Shown here: positions 60,591 to 64,000 of the stretch, in pieces
Numbering within the stretch: the stretch's first letter is position 1
Layout: every line of letters starts with the position of its first letter
Translations under genes and position numbers: made by a program
Notes under the pieces: generated by a model
What the model saw: only the letters and a program-made list of their open reading frames with translations
The model's database searches: none
Told to the model about the DNA's origin: nothing
Assembly: GCA_023935145.1 (NCBI GenBank)
Contig: CM043705.1
Coordinates: 53,189,084-53,253,083, forward strand
DNA: 64,000 bases
Direction: 5' to 3'
Source: Bretschneidera sinensis
Lineage: Eukaryota > Streptophyta > Magnoliopsida > Brassicales > Akaniaceae

Positions 60591-63500
60591 TTTAGGTGTA
60601 AGGTCCTATAGACTAAGTTTCATGGTTCTTAGTGCATTGGGTAGTTATAAAAAGTCAGTCATGTAGAGTTAGAGAGAATGTCATTTAGGAGTTGAAACCA
60701 GTAATGGTTTAAGTTTGAGTAATATGTCTTGAGATTTAAGCTTAATCGAATTATGTGTGATTTTTGTGTGAATTTGATGTTGTTTGGATTGAATTATTGT
60801 GTTGTGGAATCTCGTTAATAATGCTTTTGATAAGAGTAGTTGATAAGATACTTTGATGTAAATAAATGTTTGATTGATACGTCTTTAAAGTATAATTGTG
60901 GAAATTTGTTTGTGGCTGGATGTTTGATGAAAACGTTGAAAGGTGAAAAATAATAAGAGACTTTTCTTTAAGTTGTATTACTAACTTGAAGCCTTGCAAT
61001 AATTGTGTGAACTCTGGTAAAAAAATTATATGAACTATGTCAAAACATGCATGAATGTTTGATTGATGATTTTCATTTCATGATGTGTAAGTTAGAGTAA
61101 TTGTGGATGATGAATATGATGATATTGTGAAGCCTTTTAGAAAATGTGGGTAAGTTTGAGAGTTAAGGAGTCGTATCAATTTGTAGAAATTGTAAGCATC
61201 TCGTTATAAAGTGAGATTTTAGAAGAAATATTAAATAACTAGTAGGGGTTAGATGGAATTTTGAGTATATAAAAGGGGTAAGTGAAATTTTTTAGATAAG
61301 TGGTTAGCGAAAGGTATACGATTTAGTAAGAATTAGTGACAGTAAGATGAGAGAAATTAATTGAGTAAGGAAAGATATTGCTAGGTACATTGCAAGTAAA
61401 GTTTTTTCGATACCTTGAGACTTTAAGAGAGGGGAAAAGAAAAGTGTAGTTTTCTTGAGCAAAGATTTTATGGACTCAATTAGAATGTCTTTATGATGGA
61501 GTCAAGGTGAAAGACTTTAGTCGAGGTTCAATTATAAGTTTCGACCGAAATTATTTGAAGAGCATAATTATCATGTGAAAAGTGGTAAAGGAGAAAAGTG
61601 TAGTGAATTTTGTTTTGATCTAAATGTTAAAGGAAGTCTGACACAAGAAGATAGTGGATTTATTCAAAGAACTAGAAGCCTCAAGTTTAGAGTTAAGATT
61701 AAATGATTGATTGGTTGACTCTAGTAAGTAAACTTAAAAGTTTATTCTTATTTGGAGATATAAGTATGAGAAATGTTAAATTAGATTCAATGAAAGATGC
61801 ATGATGATGAGTTAAGGTATTTGGATTACTTGGAAAGCTAAAGGCTGGTGAATAGCTTGTTTTGATGTGATTGAAGTATTAGGAAGGAAAGTGACTAGTG
61901 AAACTATAAAAGGTATTCTTAGCAAAGGAGGTTACCTTGTGGTTGAAGATGTTAAGAAGATGTTTAGTAAGAGACCGAGAGTTTAGTAAGGTATGAGAAT
62001 ATTAGAGTGATTGTGGTAAAAGAGAAATACCTTTAGATTTCAATATTAAATGATTGTTGGTTAAAGGATTGTGGTTTAAGTAAAAAGATAAAAGGATTAA
62101 GATTAAGACAATCAGTGTTAACCCTCACCTTGGCTGACATTAAGACTTGATAACTGGTAAAAGAAGAGAATGTAAGAGAAAAGTTAGTAATTTAAAAAGC
62201 AAGGAAGTTAGAAATACAATAGAAAAGATAGAATTGAAAGAAATTGATAGTGAAGGAGATGGTAGAAATAAAAGGGTTACTAAATGATTGAGAATAATGT
62301 TAAAGTATAATGCAAGGTGAATAGAATATCTTAAACAAACCAAGGAGTTACCGGGAAATGTTAAGAAGTTAAAGATTGATTTTTACTAAGAAGATGAAGG
62401 AGAAATTTAAATCATGACCAGATTAAGATGTGATTGAGAAGCACTTTATTCAAGGACTACTAGTGATAGTAAGTTAAAGGAAATTGGCAGATTTCAACGT
62501 ATATCGTGTGGCTACACAAAGATTCAGTAAGGAAAAGTGTAGAGATGAGATATTATATGGTATTCTAGAAGTTTTTAATTTCCTAAACATGCCAAAAGAG
62601 AACGAGAAAAGAGGAAGAGTTGAAAGTACAGTAAAGTTAAGAGAGTAATTTGAGCATACAAAATGTTTGTTAGAAAGATGGAGGTAGAGCAGGGAAATGA
62701 AGACTTTATGGTTCACGGAGTTAATGAAAAGAGTTAAGTATTAAATAAGGAGCTTATACTACCACTAAGTTGTTGTAAAACGAGGAAGATAATTGAATGA
62801 AGATAAAAAGAAGAATTTTCAAATGCAATGTGATAGGTTTTGTTGCTAAGAATTGAGAAATGAGAATTGATGGGTTAACGAACAGGGTAACAAGACAAGT
62901 AATTGAGAGTTTATTAAACTTGATATGAGAATTGATGGGTTAGTGTTTGATTTCTATCCGGTTGAAAATTTCTATGAAGAATAATCTTGAAGGTAGTGAA
63001 GCTATTGATAATGATAGAGATGGAATAGTTAAAAAGGATTAAAGGTATAAAAGGATGAGTTGGAGAAGAGATAAAAGTCTTTGTATGATTTGAGATGTCC
63101 TGGATGTTATGTTCATAATCGAGTAAAAATATTAGAAATTTGGAGCGTTTGAGAAGCAAAAGTTAAAATTTGTTGATGCAACGACTAATGGTTATAAGAG
63201 CAAAAGATAGAGTCGCTCATGAAAATTTTGGGATAGAGAACTATTTAAGGTGTATCCTTAAGAAAAATTTTCTAAGTAAGAGAAATATGATTGAATGTGA
63301 AGTGTAGTGTTTATAACGTGGGGAAATGATATAAAATATGAACTTTGAAGCTAGGTAAAGGATTGGAAAGATATTAAGAGAATGATAAATTTGAAGTATG
63401 ATCGATAACAAAGGAAAAGTTTAGATGGATGAAAATCATTAAAAAGTGTAATTAAAGATCAAGGACAAACTAGATAAGTTATTAATAAAGTAACTAAGTG

Positions 63501-64000
63501 ATGAAGTTGGAATGGAGATTGTAAATGAAGTTGTTAGCCTGTAGGTACCGCTCTTTTCCACTTAAGACCCATGCATTCGGCTCATTACCCAGAGCCATTC
63601 CCCTTAAAGAAGGTGGATATGGCGAGAGTACGGATTACGATGAGTAGGCATATGAAAATGGATGAAACTACCAAGTCTAATGCAAACCCTTTATAAGTAA
63701 TAAGGAGGCTCCTGTGATGGGTGCACTTTTATTGTACTAAACAAAAAACCATTTGTCATCCAAGCACAAATCAAGGATGATGGGTAAAGAGCTGTCATTT
63801 GACCTTAATGGGAGTCAAATCCCTTGTCATTGGTCTATGTGAGAAATTCCAAGGCTCTAGAGATTTTGGTACAAAAAAGTGAGGATTTAAAGCTCTCTTT
63901 TTTTACTTAGACTGAAGTCTAGCCCTTTATGTTTCAAGGAAATTAATTGAAATCTTAATTCAAGTATTATTATCATACACTATTAATAGAGTCAAACAAA
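60591..64000 (+). other. Interior of the chromovirus-like element, non-coding
   Basis: From about 60600 to 63500 the plus strand has many G and very few C (for example one C against about 17 G in 62221-62280), with frequent stops in all frames. No gag, RT or integrase motif was found. After about 63530 the composition becomes balanced (a C-rich patch at 63541-63605), which may mark a boundary inside the element or a different insertion. Confidence 0.45.

Larger units (their letters stand above)
58435..64000 (+). mobile_element. Chromovirus-like Ty3/gypsy element, 5' part, runs off right edge
   Basis: A putative 5' LTR (58435-60574) starts TGTAGAGCCC and ends GGGTCGTTATA, decayed forms of the TGTAACGACCC...GGGTCGTTACA ends of plant chromoviruses. 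It is followed by a decayed tRNA-iMet primer binding site (60579-60590). The 3.4 kb of interior in the window shows no readable gag or pol, so it is either very old or a large non-coding derivative. The second LTR is outside the window. Confidence 0.65.

Overview
The window is nuclear DNA of a flowering plant, almost certainly a eudicot. It is AT-rich, its genes have introns with GT..AG borders, and about half of it is recognisable, mostly dead transposable elements. No organelle, bacterial or viral genome segment and no CRISPR array was seen. No tRNA or rRNA gene was recognised.

Layout. (1) 1-7798: remnant of a CACTA (En/Spm) DNA transposon read on the minus strand. Its transposase pseudogene (5808 down to 4529) is interrupted by a non-autonomous Athila-like Ty3/gypsy retrotransposon (1-4528, left part outside the window). 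The CACTA right end, with a dense subterminal repeat array, is at 7798. (2) 7799-18907: gene-free. It holds a 671-bp Mutator-type MITE with a perfect 9-bp target duplication, a 28-bp minisatellite, and a PIF-like element containing a 2.3-kb chromovirus-type solo LTR. (3) 18908-24179: a 5.3-kb Helitron on the minus strand. Both termini are visible, and it carries two exons captured from an APETALA2-type gene. (4) 25090-30763: a broken copy of the SNAPc subunit 3 gene (SRD2/SNAP50). (5) 30764-38140: intergenic, with small repeats. (6) 38561-43666: the one clearly intact gene, a nine-exon DHHC protein S-acyltransferase of the PAT21/PAT22 type. (7) 46930-47929, minus: a polytopic membrane protein gene convergent to the PAT gene, with one frameshift in a homopolymer. 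(8) 48619-50937 and 52264-58160: two internally deleted Ty1/copia elements, plus and minus strand. (9) 58435-64000: 5' LTR and start of the interior of a chromovirus-like Ty3/gypsy element that leaves the window on the right.

The host genes do not form a pathway. The PAT would palmitoylate membrane proteins. The neighbouring membrane protein has no known biochemical role. The SNAPc gene copy appears dead (premature stop, lost central exon, terminal frameshift). From memory, Arabidopsis carries a PAT gene (At1g69420) next to a similar membrane-protein gene (At1g69430), so 38.5-48 kb may be an ancestral syntenic pair.

No wholly new biological system could be demonstrated. The best leads are the Helitron with captured AP2 exons and its cluster of 3'-end-like sequences in a foldback, and the nonsense mutations of the dead elements, nearly all of deamination type and without frameshifts in the two oldest pseudogenes.
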